64,000 nucleotides of DNA from Brucella pseudogrignonensis (GCF_032190615.1 NZ_JAVLAT010000004.1:102389-166388); one strand, 5' to 3'; shown: positions 42,573 to 51,612, numbered from the stretch's first letter. Notes: a model not told the origin generated them from the sequence alone. Made by a program: numbers and translations.

Positions 42573-43259
42573 ATGCAGTTTGATACTCAATACTTCCTAG
42601 ATCTTCTTTTCTCAACGCGTTTTTTCGATGCCATCTGGGCGGTGATTTGGATCACCGCCTGCGCTATGGCGGTTGGCATTGCGATTGGCGTTCTGTGTGG
42701 GTTGGTCCTCACCAGCCCCGTCAAGTGGCTACACCCACCAATCAAAGGTTATGTCGCATTTTATCGCGGCGTTCCAGTTCTTGTCCAAATTGTATTTTGG
42801 TACAATGGCTTGTCAGCAGTCACAGGAGGAGCCATTAGTTTACCAGCCGTCGTGGCAGGTATTCTAGCACTGGGCGTCAACGAAGGAGCCTATATGACCG
42901 AGATTATTCGGTCTGGTATTCAGTCTGTTGATCGAGGGCAGAGAGAGGCATCACAAGCTTTAAATCTCAGCTATACATCAATGATGCGAAAAATAATTCT
43001 TCCTCAAGCTTTCCGCATTGCCATACCGCCAACAGGCAACGAAGTAATTAATGTGATCAAAAATACCACTTTGTTATACATGATTGCAGTTCCTGAGATG
43101 TTCGGCGCGGCTGTTAATATTTATAGTCAAAACTTCAAATACTTTGAAGTACTTTGCGTGATCGCTATCTGGTACATCGTGATCGCGAGTACGTATACCT
43201 TCCTTCAGGGAATGGTTGAAAGACGCTTGAACCAGGGTCGTAAGACGCTGTTCGGTTAA
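42573..43259 (+). CDS. Polar amino-acid ABC importer permease (HisM/GlnP type)
   Basis: A 228-residue inner-membrane subunit with about five helices and the family coupling motif SVDRGQREASQALNLSYTSMMRKIILPQAFRIAIPPTGNE. It also shows the conserved FYRGVPVLVQIVFWYNGL. It is the only permease in this operon, so it is expected to act as a homodimer, as in GlnP-type systems. It lies 9 bp after the binding-protein gene. Confidence 0.88.
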   Translation: MQFDTQYFLDLLFSTRFFDAIWAVIWITACAMAVGIAIGVLCGLVLTSPVKWLHPPIKGYVAFYRGVPVLVQIVFWYNGLSAVTGGAISLPAVVAGILALGVNEGAYMTEIIRSGIQSVDRGQREASQALNLSYTSMMRKIILPQAFRIAIPPTGNEVINVIKNTTLLYMIAVPEMFGAAVNIYSQNFKYFEVLCVIAIWYIVIASTYTFLQGMVERRLNQGRKTLFG

Positions 43260-43317
43260 ATGAATACGGGTGGAGCAAGTCACCCTCCACCCAGCTGGTT
43301 CATGAAAGTGAAGCTTG

Positions 43318-44052
43318 ATGAATACGAGTGCAATTTCGTTCAAAAACGTCGACAAGTTCTACGGCGACCATAAGGTTCTGAAGTCTATAACCTTCGACGT
43401 GAAAAAGGGTGAGAAAGTCGTTGTCTGCGGTCCGTCCGGATCGGGAAAGTCGACGCTTATCCGATGCATCAATCGATTGGAGGTACACCAATCCGGCAAC
43501 ATTTCCGTGTCGGGAATACCATTAGGTGCTCGAACAGTAAGAAAAGTGCGCCATCACATCGGAATGGTGTTTCAATCGTTCAATTTATTTCCTCATTTAA
43601 CGATTGAAGAGAACTGTATGGTCGCTCCAATGAGCACCAAGAAAATGAGTAGAGAACAAGCTCGGGCCTTAGCAAACAAGTATTTGTCTCGCGTCCGTGT
43701 TGAAGTACATGCAAAAAAGTATCCATCCCAACTCTCGGGAGGGCAGCAACAGCGTGTAGCCATTGCGCGTGCGTTGTGCATGGAGCCTGACATCATGCTG
43801 TTTGACGAACCAACATCAGCCCTAGATCCAGAGATGATTCAGGAGGTTCTAGATACTATGGTAACACTGGCCGCTAGTGGTATGACGATGATTTGTGTGA
43901 CGCATGAAATGGGCTTTGCCAAGAATGTTGCTGACAGAGTAGTATTCATGGACCACGGCGAGATAGTGGAGGTTGGACATCCAAATGAGATATTTGGCTC
44001 ACCCAAAAGTCCACGACTAAAAGATTTCTTGGGGCACATCAAAACGGCATAA
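43318..44052 (+). CDS. Polar amino-acid ABC importer ATPase (HisP/GlnQ type)
   Basis: A 244-residue ATPase, started at the ATG at 43318 rather than the TTG one codon earlier. Walker [10 protein letters not shown], family marker IRCINRLE, signature LSGGQQQR, Walker [16 protein letters not shown], switch His in [25 protein letters not shown]. It energises the permease encoded upstream. The gap of 58 bp to that gene is larger than usual in such operons but has no terminator-like hairpin. Confidence 0.9.
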   Translation: MNTSAISFKNVDKFYGDHKVLKSITFDVKKGEKVVVCGPSGSGKSTLIRCINRLEVHQSGNISVSGIPLGARTVRKVRHHIGMVFQSFNLFPHLTIEENCMVAPMSTKKMSREQARALANKYLSRVRVEVHAKKYPSQLSGGQQQRVAIARALCMEPDIMLFDEPTSALDPEMIQEVLDTMVTLAASGMTMICVTHEMGFAKNVADRVVFMDHGEIVEVGHPNEIFGSPKSPRLKDFLGHIKTA

Positions 44053-44116
44053 CGGTTCATTCAATTCTAAATAGATTTATTTGGGGAGGCCATAGTTATT
44101 CGTGACTCCCCTAAAC

Positions 44117-44132
44117 TGGCATCACTCTTGCT
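44117..44132 (+). promoter_or_regulatory. Sigma-54-like promoter upstream of the cupin gene
   Basis: TGGCATCACTCTTGCT matches TGGCAC-N5-TTGCW with one change (T for C at the sixth position). It lies 111 bp before the cupin start. Expected transcription start is about 44143, immediately before a hairpin with a T run. Confidence 0.55.
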
Positions 44133-44156
44133 TGAATATAATTTGCATCATGGAGC

Positions 44157-44185
44157 ACGAGATTTTTTGAAGAAATCTCGTTTTT
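44157..44185 (+). terminator. Intrinsic terminator in the cupin leader
   Basis: ACGAGATTT pairs perfectly with AAATCTCGT around a 7-base loop and runs into TTTTT. It either ends the importer operon upstream or acts as an attenuator just after the sigma-54-like start site. Confidence 0.7.
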
Positions 44186-44243
44186 GACGCAAGCTCTTCT
44201 AAGGCGCTGCCTGATAATTTTTTGTAAATAAGGGTCTAATCAG

Positions 44244-44591
44244 ATGAACCGAATGACTGTTCTCACTCCTGCTCAACTCAACTCATCGCCTCTTGAACCT
44301 GCAGGAATTCGGGTAGGCGCAGACAGCGGCGACCCACAGCTACATGTGATGAAGGTTGCCTTCAATGCTGGTGGGCGTGTTGGTATATGGGAATGTCAGC
44401 CTGGGGGGTGGCCAGTCGTTGACCGTCCAGATACTGAAATTGCATACATCCTTTCTGGAGTCGCAGACATCACAGATTCAGACGGGATAGTGAGAACCAT
44501 ATCTGGAGGTGACATGCTGATCTTGCCGCCTGGCTGGAGTGGCAGGTGGGATGTAAAAGAAACTGTCCGCAAGTTTTATGCTATATACTGA
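44244..44591 (+). CDS. Cupin_3/DUF861-family protein
   Basis: A 115-residue single-domain cupin of the EutQ-like DUF861 group: VGIWECQPGGWPVVDRPDTEIAYILSGVADITDSDG, then GGDMLILPPGWSGRWDVKETVRKFYAIY. It has Glu in the first cupin motif but lacks the His residues that bind metal in classic cupins, which is usual for this group. The DUF861 group includes ureidoglycolate-lyase-like relatives and proteins of unknown role often found with amino-acid or polyamine catabolic genes. It follows the importer operon by 190 bp and has its own leader. Confidence 0.75.
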   Translation: MNRMTVLTPAQLNSSPLEPAGIRVGADSGDPQLHVMKVAFNAGGRVGIWECQPGGWPVVDRPDTEIAYILSGVADITDSDGIVRTISGGDMLILPPGWSGRWDVKETVRKFYAIY

Positions 44592-44611
44592 TGTTTTCGG
44601 TTACCCAACTT

Positions 44612-44635
44612 CGAAACGCTCAAATAGAGCGTTTC
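44612..44635 (+). terminator. Hairpin after the cupin gene
   Basis: CGAAACGCTC pairs with GAGCGTTTC around AAATA, followed by ACTTTCG. An outer CCAACT/AGTTGG pair encloses it. The right arm doubles as the end of the IS630 remnant. Confidence 0.6.
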
Positions 44636-44831
44636 ACTTTCGAGTTGGATCGTATCCGCACGAGTTGAATTGGTTCACCGCCTCTTGCCGTTTGATGAGA
44701 TCAACCAGCTTGCCGATGCGATCCCAAAGCCCAGTGACTGGTCTCTCGGCAGCATTTCGTAAAAGCGCCTCCAGCTTGGAGAAGGCCTTTCCGATGGGGT
44801 TGAAGTCTGGGCTGCAGGGAGGAAGAAAAAT
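44634..44831 (-). pseudogene. IS630-family transposase, C-terminal fragment
   Basis: Read leftward from the edge of the IS6 element: IFLPPCSPDFNPIGKAFSKLEALLRNAAERP followed by a helical end and the stop at 44634-44636. LPPxSPDFNPIE is the hallmark of the last catalytic block of IS630/Tc1-type transposases; here the final Glu is a Gly (NPIGKAF), so the DDE triad is lost. All upstream sequence is absent, replaced by the IS6 element at 44832. Confidence 0.75.
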
Positions 44832-45646
44832 GGCACCGTTACGTTAACCTGACGTAAATATCAGCGTCGATAATGGGTTATGACCGAACCACGTCCTTCG
44901 CTTTATCATCGCCATCGTTATCCCGCTGAGATTATCGCGGAAGCCGTATGGTTGTATTTTCGCTTTCCACTGAGCTTTCGCATGGTCGAAGATATGCTGG
45001 CCTATCGCGGGATATTCGTCACATATAAGACAGTGTATGAATGGGCCGAGAAATTCGGACGGGCCTATGCCAGTAATATCCGTCGCCAGACACCACGCCT
45101 TGGTGACAAGTGGCATCTGGATGAGGTTGTTATTACGATCAAAGGTGAGCATCACATTCTTTGGCGAGCGGTTGATCAGGATGGCTTCGTGCTGGAGGTT
45201 CTGGTCCAGAAACGCCGCAATACCAAGGCGGCCAAACGTTTCATGCGCAAGCTTCTTTCTGCTCAAGGCTGCGCACCGCGGGTTATGGTCACCGACAAAC
45301 TACGTTCTTACGGCGCTGCCAAACGAGACGCAGGTCTAACTCTTTGCGATCATCGCCAGCATAAGGGTTTGAACAATCGAGCAGAGAATTCGCATCAGCC
45401 AATACGACGACGAGAGCGGATTATGAAGCGCTTTAAATCAGCGCGACATGTGCAGAAGTTCACGTCGATACACGATCCGATCTATAACCTGCAATACTTT
45501 CCTCGCAACCAATTCAACGCAACTGATCATCGTGTGTTGCGACAAACTGCCACCAACATGTGGCGTGAAATCACGTGCCTCAAATCTGCTTAGAAACCGC
45601 GTCAAAGAATGAGTTACGTTGACCCTCAGGTTAACGTAACGGTGCC
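44832..45646. mobile_element. IS6-family insertion sequence, complete
   Basis: The ends are inverted repeats starting GGCACCGTTACGTTAACCTG on the left (44832) and the same sequence inverted on the right (to 45646), matching over at least 21 bases. Length is 815 bp with one transposase gene, the standard IS6/IS26 plan. The flanks do not share an 8 bp duplication (AGAAAAAT on the left, GGGCGGGG on the right), so flanking DNA was deleted or recombined after insertion, as IS6 elements often do. Confidence 0.9.
44880..45593 (+). CDS. IS6-family transposase
   Basis: A 237-residue DDE transposase. N-terminal helix-turn-helix-like region (YHRHRYPAEIIAEAVWLYFRFPLSFRMVEDML), then the catalytic domain: first Asp in WHLDEVVITIKG, second in VMVTDKLRSYGAA, Glu in NNRAENSHQPIRRRERIMKRFKS. 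Length and motifs are complete, so it is probably active in replicative cointegrate formation. It lies centrally within the IS6 ends at 44832 and 45646. Confidence 0.93.
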   Translation: MTEPRPSLYHRHRYPAEIIAEAVWLYFRFPLSFRMVEDMLAYRGIFVTYKTVYEWAEKFGRAYASNIRRQTPRLGDKWHLDEVVITIKGEHHILWRAVDQDGFVLEVLVQKRRNTKAAKRFMRKLLSAQGCAPRVMVTDKLRSYGAAKRDAGLTLCDHRQHKGLNNRAENSHQPIRRRERIMKRFKSARHVQKFTSIHDPIYNLQYFPRNQFNATDHRVLRQTATNMWREITCLKSA

Positions 45647-45668
45647 GGGCGGGGTGCAAATCTTAAAC

Positions 45669-45815
45669 TCAGTTCAAGAAGGTGCTGATATACCAGATAC
45701 CAGCCTTCAAAGCATTCTTGCCTGGGTAGCCGAGCTGGCGAATAGTCGCTTTCGGGCGTTCGCCCAAATTGATGTAAAGCGCAATGGCTCGCATCCGATC
45801 TTCGTAGGGATATAA
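45669..45815 (-). pseudogene. IS3-family orfA fragment
   Basis: Read leftward, YPYEDRMRAIALYINLGERP then KATIRQLGYPGKNALK matches the N-terminal HTH of IS3-type (IS150-like) OrfA proteins, then departs into AGIWYISTFLN and a stop. No start codon is in frame and orfB is missing. It is a truncated remnant left beside the IS6 element. Confidence 0.65.
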
Positions 45816-45909
45816 ACTACCTCCATGATAGTCCAAGTTCGTCCGCCCCCATAGGGGCAGTTCTCAGCGGTAATTAACACTCCAAGTGGAAGATAGCGAT
45901 CAGCGTACG

Positions 45910-45978
45910 CTAACCGACGACTTGCGAAGTGAGCGACTCTTCACGCGGATGCGCCCATACGATAAGTACTTTCTTCAT
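45910..45978 (-). pseudogene. NAD(P)H:quinone oxidoreductase-like gene, N-terminal stub
   Basis: Behind GGAGATAATAGG, an ATG at 45978 opens MKKVLIVWAHPREESLTSQVVG and stops after 22 codons. This is the first strand and phosphate-binding loop of flavodoxin-like NAD(P)H dehydrogenase (quinone)/NQO-type proteins. The rest is missing, replaced by the IS3 remnant. It lies in the same direction as, and downstream of, the MFS gene at 46078-47289 and was probably the second gene of that operon. Confidence 0.55.
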
Positions 45979-46077
45979 CCTATTATCTCCAAAGACTTTT
46001 CAAAGACGCGCGGTACGAATGCGTGATCCGATACAGCGATCACAGAGCATGTGAATGGGTTAGAGCCTATTGTTCGC

Positions 46078-47289
46078 CTAGCTTTCGGTCGATTTCTGCC
46101 AGTCTAGCTTGGCGCTTAACGAAGTCAGGGCTACAGCACCAAACACCATGACGCCGGCTACCCACGGGGTTGCGCCTAACCCCCATTGAGATCCAACTAC
46201 TATACCGCCAGCCCAAGCTCCCAGTGCGATGCCCAAGTTAAAAGCGGAAATATTTAATGCTGAGGCAATATCGACAGCACCAGGGCGATACCGCTGAGCC
46301 AATTGCACCACATAAAATTGCAGGGCGGGGATGTTTGCGAAGGAGAGGAAACCCAAAGCTACCAGCGTCACCAGTGCCGGAACAGGATATGACGCCGTGA
46401 ATGTGAAAACCACCAGGACTGCGGCTTGCAACATGAACAGCAAAGCCAGTGCCTTGGCCGGATGTTTGTTTGATAATTTTCCGCCAACATGGTTGCCCGC
46501 CGCCACCGCGAGCCCGTACATCACCAGAATTATGCTGACTTCGCCGGATGAAAATCCCGTGATATCTGTGAGAATGCTCGCAAGATATGTGAATGCGACG
46601 AATGTGCCCCCGTACCCTAAAATCGTCATTGCGTAGGCTAGAAGCAATCGTCCAGATCCCAGTACTCCAAACTGTTCGCGCGGACGAACCGGAGCCGGAG
46701 TCTTCAGATTTGAGGGCAATAAAGCTGCTATGACGACGAGAGAAATCAAACCTAGCACGGTTACAGCCCAGAATGTGGCGCGCCAGCCAAAATTTTGTGC
46801 GATCACAGACCCAAGCGGAACGCTCGAGACGATGGCGACCGTCATTCCTGTGAACATCATTGCGATCGCAGATGCTCGTCGGTTCTCAGGAACAAGATCT
46901 GCAGCAATAGTCGCTCCGATGGAGTAAAAAACGCCCTGCGCAAACGCAGTAATGACCCGAGCGACTAACAAAACAGGCAGCGTAGGGCTAAGCGCGGCAA
47001 TAGAATTGCCGATAACGAAAAGCACAAGAAGTCCAAGGACAAGGGGCTTGCGCCCCACGTGACCGGTCAAGGCCGTGAGGATCGGCGCGCCGAGGGTTAC
47101 CCCTAAGGCATAAACAGAAACAATTAATCCAGCGAGCGGAAGAGTGGTATCGAGGTCCGCTGCAACAGTCGGCAAAATACCTACCGCCACAAACTCCGTA
47201 GTGCCGATCGCATACGCGGCGATCATGAGAGCATAGACTGCAAGCGGCATCCCAGACCTTTGGTTACCAGCTGAGCGAAGTATAGTCAT
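46078..47289 (-). CDS. MFS transporter, DHA1 exporter (AraJ/YdhP-like)
   Basis: A 403-residue inner-membrane protein with twelve predicted helices. AIGTTEFVAVGILPTVAADL in helix 1 and LTALTGHVGRKPLVLGLL in the 2-3 loop mark the AraJ-type DHA1 group. ARVITAFAQGVFYSIGATIAADLVP is motif-rich helix 4. It is expected to be a proton-coupled exporter of a sugar, nucleoside or drug-like compound. It is divergent from a frameshifted LysR gene at 47396, the same exporter/regulator layout seen at 1.1-3.4 kb. The quinone oxidoreductase stub downstream suggests a disrupted operon. Confidence 0.88.
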   Translation of the reverse strand: MTILRSAGNQRSGMPLAVYALMIAAYAIGTTEFVAVGILPTVAADLDTTLPLAGLIVSVYALGVTLGAPILTALTGHVGRKPLVLGLLVLFVIGNSIAALSPTLPVLLVARVITAFAQGVFYSIGATIAADLVPENRRASAIAMMFTGMTVAIVSSVPLGSVIAQNFGWRATFWAVTVLGLISLVVIAALLPSNLKTPAPVRPREQFGVLGSGRLLLAYAMTILGYGGTFVAFTYLASILTDITGFSSGEVSIILVMYGLAVAAGNHVGGKLSNKHPAKALALLFMLQAAVLVVFTFTASYPVPALVTLVALGFLSFANIPALQFYVVQLAQRYRPGAVDIASALNISAFNLGIALGAWAGGIVVGSQWGLGATPWVAGVMVFGAVALTSLSAKLDWQKSTES

Positions 47290-47395
47290 GAAGTCTCCAA
47301 ACGATCATTGTTTTTATTCCCGTATATGAATGGTCAGGACTTGAGAATAAACGGCAGCCGTCCTAAAAACTGTTTTGAATTAAATTCATAGGTGA

Positions 47396-48339
47396 ATGAT
47401 GGACAATCGTGCAGGTGAGATGGGAGTGTTCGTAGCAGTCGCCGAAACTGCTGGCTTCTCCGCGGCAGGTAGGAGGCTAAACCTCTCTCCCTCGGCAGTT
47501 AGTAAACTGATCGCTCGCCTGGAGGAGCGCCTCGGAACGCCGTTGTTCGCTAGATCAACGAGAAAATTTCAGCTCACAGCCGAAGGCTCTGTGTATCTAG
47601 AACACGCTCGCCGGATACTCGGAGACATCGATCATGCAGAGAGACTTGTGTCGAAAAGCACATCATTTAGCCCCACGGGAAAACTGCGGATCAGCACCTC
47701 GGCTGCATTCGGCGAAAGTTGCGTTCTTCCGCTGGTATCAACTTTCCTTCAGCGGTATCCCGAGATCCAGCTAGACTTGTCCTTTACAGATGAGGTGGTC
47801 GATATATTCGATGATCGAACTGATATTGCGCTCAGATCAGGTCCGCTTAGAGACTCCCGTTTAATGGCGAGAAAACTGTTGGACAGCCGCCAATTGATCG
47901 TCGCATCCCCTAGCTACTTGAGTAAGAGTGGCACCCCTGATGCCCCGACGATTTGCGAGATCATCAGTGCTTACGCCTGAGCTACCAACGCAAGTCACCC
48001 GAATGGCCGTTTCTTCGAAGTAAAATGTCAAAATCTTACATGGTGCCCGTTTCTGGAAAGGTCGAAGCGAGCAGTGGTGTCACATTGCGCAAGCTCGCCC
48101 TAGCAGGCGTGGGGCTGGCGCGGCTTGTCGATTATCATGTCGCGCGTGACATTTCTGAAGGCAGGCTGGTTCCCGTACTCGAAGAATTCAATCCCGGCGA
48201 CACAGAGCCTCTCCATGCAGTTTATGTAGGACACGACCACCTGTCCGCACGCATCCGTGCCTTCATCGATTTCTTATCAGAATTCGTCAAACCGGCTTGT
48301 TTCCGCCCGGCTATTCATAACGACACGGTTGAATCGTAG
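47396..48339 (+). pseudogene. LysR-family regulator, broken by a single-base deletion
   Basis: The first frame (47396-47980) encodes the LysR HTH (GFSAAGRRLNLSPSAVSKLIARLEER) and half the effector domain up to ASPSYLSKSGTPDAP. The frame is lost near 47948 and resumes one frame over as DDLRDHQCLRLSYQRKSPEWPF, then runs to 48339. One missing base in CCCCGACGATT explains it. Repaired, the protein is about 314 residues, normal for the family. It may be a true pseudogene or a sequencing error. Its natural target is the divergent MFS gene. Confidence 0.8.
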
Positions 48340-48443
48340 CCTTAACGCTCATGGAGGCGCCGCCCTCCTTCCCAAATATTGAGAAAGAAGACGGCGCTGT
48401 CATTTTACATTCGCTTATTTAGTTAGCGCTGTGATGGCACCAA

Positions 48444-49052
48444 TCAAACATCGACGAAAAGAACCTCTCCGGTGATAAAGCCGTCCACCGACCTTTGGAA
48501 TGCTTTGCCGACGCGCTTTCCAGGAACCGGTTCAAATCCTGGCAGCATCTCACCATAAACACTCCAGGACTCTTCGAGTACGGTCGGATTGACAGAGTTG
48601 ATGCGGATACCTCTTGGCAACTCGTAAGCCACACATCGCACGAACGTATCGATGGCGCCGCTTAGCGTTGAGTCAGTGATCGAGGTTGGCACAGGTTTGA
48701 TATTGTGAATACCCGAGATCAACGTGAACGAGCCTCCGTCGCTGATGAACTTCAACCCGGCATTGACGACATTGACTTGCCCGAGGAGCTTACTATTCGC
48801 GCTGGTAAGCCACTGATCCTCAGTCAGGTCTTCGAACGGTCCGTATTCACAATGCCCAACCGCACTGACAACCGCGTCAAATGTGCCAACCTTGGCGTAC
48901 AGTTCTGACAGGGAGGCGCGGCTGGTAATGTCGACCGCGTAATCGCACCCTTCTCCGGTTTGGCTTGCCGTGACGACCTTGTGATGCTCCAGACCGCTGC
49001 GCGCAGCCTTGCCCATTTTTCCCGAGGCGCCGATCAAAATAACCGTTTTCAT
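48444..49052 (-). CDS. Short-chain dehydrogenase-like protein lacking the Tyr-x3-Lys motif
   Basis: A 202-residue Rossmann-fold protein; the start at 49052 (MKTVILIGASGKMGKAARSGLE) follows GAAAGGAC, and an in-frame start at 49103 is less likely. Cofactor loop GASGKMG and AVVSAVGHCEYG correspond to the SDR motifs, and GIRINSVNPTVLEESW to the late loop. The catalytic Tyr-x3-Lys is replaced by a stretch without Tyr (PVPTSITDSTLSGAIDTFVRC), as in a known subgroup of short SDRs, so activity is uncertain. It is divergent from the LysR gene at 49140, its likely regulator. Confidence 0.78.
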   Translation of the reverse strand: MKTVILIGASGKMGKAARSGLEHHKVVTASQTGEGCDYAVDITSRASLSELYAKVGTFDAVVSAVGHCEYGPFEDLTEDQWLTSANSKLLGQVNVVNAGLKFISDGGSFTLISGIHNIKPVPTSITDSTLSGAIDTFVRCVAYELPRGIRINSVNPTVLEESWSVYGEMLPGFEPVPGKRVGKAFQRSVDGFITGEVLFVDV

Positions 49053-49139
49053 ACTTAGTCCTTTCGTTTGACTTGTTGACAAACTAGCGACGCAAAGACA
49101 CAACGTAAATATTCAAAGGGTTTTTATGAGATACAAGAT

Positions 49140-50033
49140 ATGATGGTATCAGGGTTAGAGATCAAGCACCTCAGGGTCTTCCTTCATTTGGTGAGGGAAA
49201 AAAGTGCCACCAAAGTTGGGGCTGATCTTGGGTTGTCGCAGCAAGCTGTGAGTATTTATCTCAAGAAGATACGCACAGCCCTGAAGCATGAGCTATTCCT
49301 TCGTCACAGCAACGGTTTCGAACCTACTGAATTTGCCTACAAAATGGCGGAACGCGTCGAAGCTCTTCTTCTTGAGTTTGACCGCCTCGGCGAAGACGCG
49401 CCTTTCGATCCATCACAGCTCAATAGGACGGTGAGGGTCATCGCCAATGAATACAGCCAGATGACCATAATACCTCGACTATTCAAAGAAATGAGTTCGA
49501 CATCCTCAAAGCTGAAGCTCGAGGTAATAGATTTCGGCGAAAGAACACACGAGGAAGCATTGACTTCTGGCGCAGCCGATATGGTTATCGGATTTAGTCG
49601 CAGCATAAGCGATACCTTATACAAGAAGACGATAAGGCAAGAAAAATTCGTCTATGTTTCTGGACCAAATTCGCAAACATACCCTGAGCGAGATCCCGCG
49701 GCGCTTTGTCAATACAATCACGTTGCGGTCAATGATGGCTCTTCGCATTCCCTATCTGAAATTGATGGAAGGCTTTCTCAAGCTGAGGGAAAAAGAAATG
49801 TCGTTGCGACCCTCTCATGTTACACATCATTGAAAGCGTTCCTGGTTGTCAACGATGCGATAGCCCTCGTCCCTTCCGCCGTCGCAGCAGCTGGTGGGTT
49901 AAAGCTCTTGGACGCGTACAGAGAGTCTATCCCTTTCGATGTTGTGGTGGCGTGGCATCGACGCGTACACGCAACCCCATTGAATCGATGGCTGAACGAA
50001 CTGGTGGCGAAATCCGTCCATCTCTCCACATGA
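49140..50033 (+). CDS. LysR-family transcriptional regulator
   Basis: A 297-residue LysR protein with HTH at the N-terminus (LEIKHLRVFLHLVREKSATKVGADLGLSQQAVSIYLKKIRTAL). Two adjacent Met codons (49140, 49143) are possible starts. The effector domain resembles the NodD/NahR-like group in layout (VRVIANEYSQMTIIPRLFKEM; AADMVIGFSRSISDTLYKKTIRQEKFVYV). Its start is 87 bp from the divergent SDR gene, which it probably controls. Confidence 0.85.
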   Translation: MMVSGLEIKHLRVFLHLVREKSATKVGADLGLSQQAVSIYLKKIRTALKHELFLRHSNGFEPTEFAYKMAERVEALLLEFDRLGEDAPFDPSQLNRTVRVIANEYSQMTIIPRLFKEMSSTSSKLKLEVIDFGERTHEEALTSGAADMVIGFSRSISDTLYKKTIRQEKFVYVSGPNSQTYPERDPAALCQYNHVAVNDGSSHSLSEIDGRLSQAEGKRNVVATLSCYTSLKAFLVVNDAIALVPSAVAAAGGLKLLDAYRESIPFDVVVAWHRRVHATPLNRWLNELVAKSVHLST

Positions 50034-50267
50034 ATCCTTCGTTGTCGTTAGCGGGACCCGCGTAACATCCCCGTAACGAGTCCTTCTTACTGTCGTTGGT
50101 CCGGTGACAACGACGAGCCAAATTGGCAATCGTTCTCAGCATTGCAGGGAATGTGACACGAAGGGCTGCCAAGAAGTTCAGCCATAAGTGCGTAATTCGC
50201 CGGCATTGTGATTTCTACCGGCGCAGCTGTGTCTTTGTCCGATCGCATTCAGTCCCGCAGCGAAGAG

Positions 50268-51047
50268 TTACTGGTTCTTTCCGATGTACCGAGATGGTGT
50301 CTGTCCAAAAAACGATTTGAATGCGACCACGAAGGCAGACGGTGAATCGTATCCGACGTCTATCGATGTGTTCGATACACTTTCGCCGCGCGCAAGCAGC
50401 TCAAGAGAATAGATCATCTTCTGCCGGAAGCGCCAAAGTCCCAACGAAACGCCTGTCTCCTTTTCGAACAAACGCTCCAGAGTCCGTTTGCTTGCACCAA
50501 TCCGCGTGGCTAGCACGGCAATGGATTCACGATTAGCTGCCTCTTTCTTGAGTATTCGAGCGAGTTTTATGGCACGGGGATCGGATGGCATAGGAAGATC
50601 GAGCGGCTGCAACTTGAGATACTTCACCTGATCTATCAAGACCGCAGTGAGGCGGTCTGCTTCCGAGCCGGATTGGTAGTCCCATGCCAAGCCGGCACAG
50701 CTGCGCATCAACTCCTTCATGAGCCCGCCCACCTCAGCCACAAAACACTTCGATCCGCCCCCAAGCGGATCAATGAGTGGGTCGATGTACAGCACGATGA
50801 CTTCAGCAGACCGGCGAACGTTGAAAGCATGATGCGTACCGCCCTGAATCCATAAGGCGCGGCCAGGCGGGATCAGCCAGACCCGATTCAGGGCGGTCAG
50901 GTAGATGATGCCCTTAGAAGCATAGATCAATTGATGCCGATCGTGTCGGTGCTCGGCGAGTGCTCCCGCTTCCCAGTTTTCAACACGTCCCACGACCGCG
51001 ACGGAAGCGGTATCTGGATCCGATGAGGTTTGGCACGATATCAACAT
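50268..51047 (-). CDS. AraC-family regulator with N-terminal cupin sensor
   Basis: A 259-residue regulator. Residues ~25-110 are an AraC-type cupin (AEHRHDRHQLIYASKGIIYLTA; LIPPGRALWIQGGTHHAFNVRR). The C-terminal ~100 residues hold the two HTH motifs (ESIAVLATRIGASKRTLERLFEKETG and SVSNTSIDVGYDSPSAFVVAFKSFFGQTPSRY). The cupin His residues suggest a small-molecule or metal-assisted sensor. It is divergent from the small monooxygenase gene at 51259 with a 211 bp spacer, which may be its target. Confidence 0.87.
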   Translation of the reverse strand: MLISCQTSSDPDTASVAVVGRVENWEAGALAEHRHDRHQLIYASKGIIYLTALNRVWLIPPGRALWIQGGTHHAFNVRRSAEVIVLYIDPLIDPLGGGSKCFVAEVGGLMKELMRSCAGLAWDYQSGSEADRLTAVLIDQVKYLKLQPLDLPMPSDPRAIKLARILKKEAANRESIAVLATRIGASKRTLERLFEKETGVSLGLWRFRQKMIYSLELLARGESVSNTSIDVGYDSPSAFVVAFKSFFGQTPSRYIGKNQ

Positions 51048-51258
51048 AATCTGTCATAATGTCGATAAATTCGGATTAGGCAATATGGTATCAGAACAAT
51101 TGTCGGACATCAGGTCAAAGGAAGCTGTCCGATCAAATACGCGCCGAGTCGTTCGTTGTTCGCGTTGCGAATGTGTTTGCATGCACAAGCGAACGGCAAT
51201 GTATAACTCTCTGCTTGTGTGACTACGCGCAAGAAATATTCTCGAAAGGACTTATGGT

Positions 51259-51612
51259 ATGTCTTCACAAATCATGTGGGTATGCACGTTCGGAATTGAT
51301 CCTAAAAGATTCGGAGAGGTGAACGATACACTCGATGCGCTAACGTCCGCTTCGCTTGAGGAGCCTGGCTGCGCTGACTACCAATACTTCTTCAACGGAA
51401 ACAAGACGGAACTTCATATCATCGAAGCCTACCGAAATTCGGAGGCCGTAGTCACTCACGTCAACCATACGTTCTCCAAGTTTTCCGAGAAATTCGGTGA
51501 GTTGACGACTGCCGGAAGTTTCACTGTTTACGGACAGCCTGAAGGGGAAGCTCGTCGAATTCTCGATGGCTTCGGCGCAACATATCTCTCTCCAGCGCCC
51601 ATCGCTTCCTGA
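51259..51612 (+). CDS. Antibiotic-biosynthesis-monooxygenase (ABM) domain protein
   Basis: A 117-residue single-domain protein of the dimeric alpha/beta barrel ABM family (YgiN/LsrG-like): FGIDPKRFGEVNDTLDALTSASLEEPGCADYQYFF, then ELHIIEAYRNSEAVVTHVNHTFSKFSEKFGE. Such proteins act on quinones or other electron-rich small molecules without a bound cofactor, or degrade signal molecules. It starts behind GAAAGGAC. The IS30 element begins 75 bp downstream, so any following genes of the operon may have been separated from it. Confidence 0.8.
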   Translation: MSSQIMWVCTFGIDPKRFGEVNDTLDALTSASLEEPGCADYQYFFNGNKTELHIIEAYRNSEAVVTHVNHTFSKFSEKFGELTTAGSFTVYGQPEGEARRILDGFGATYLSPAPIAS

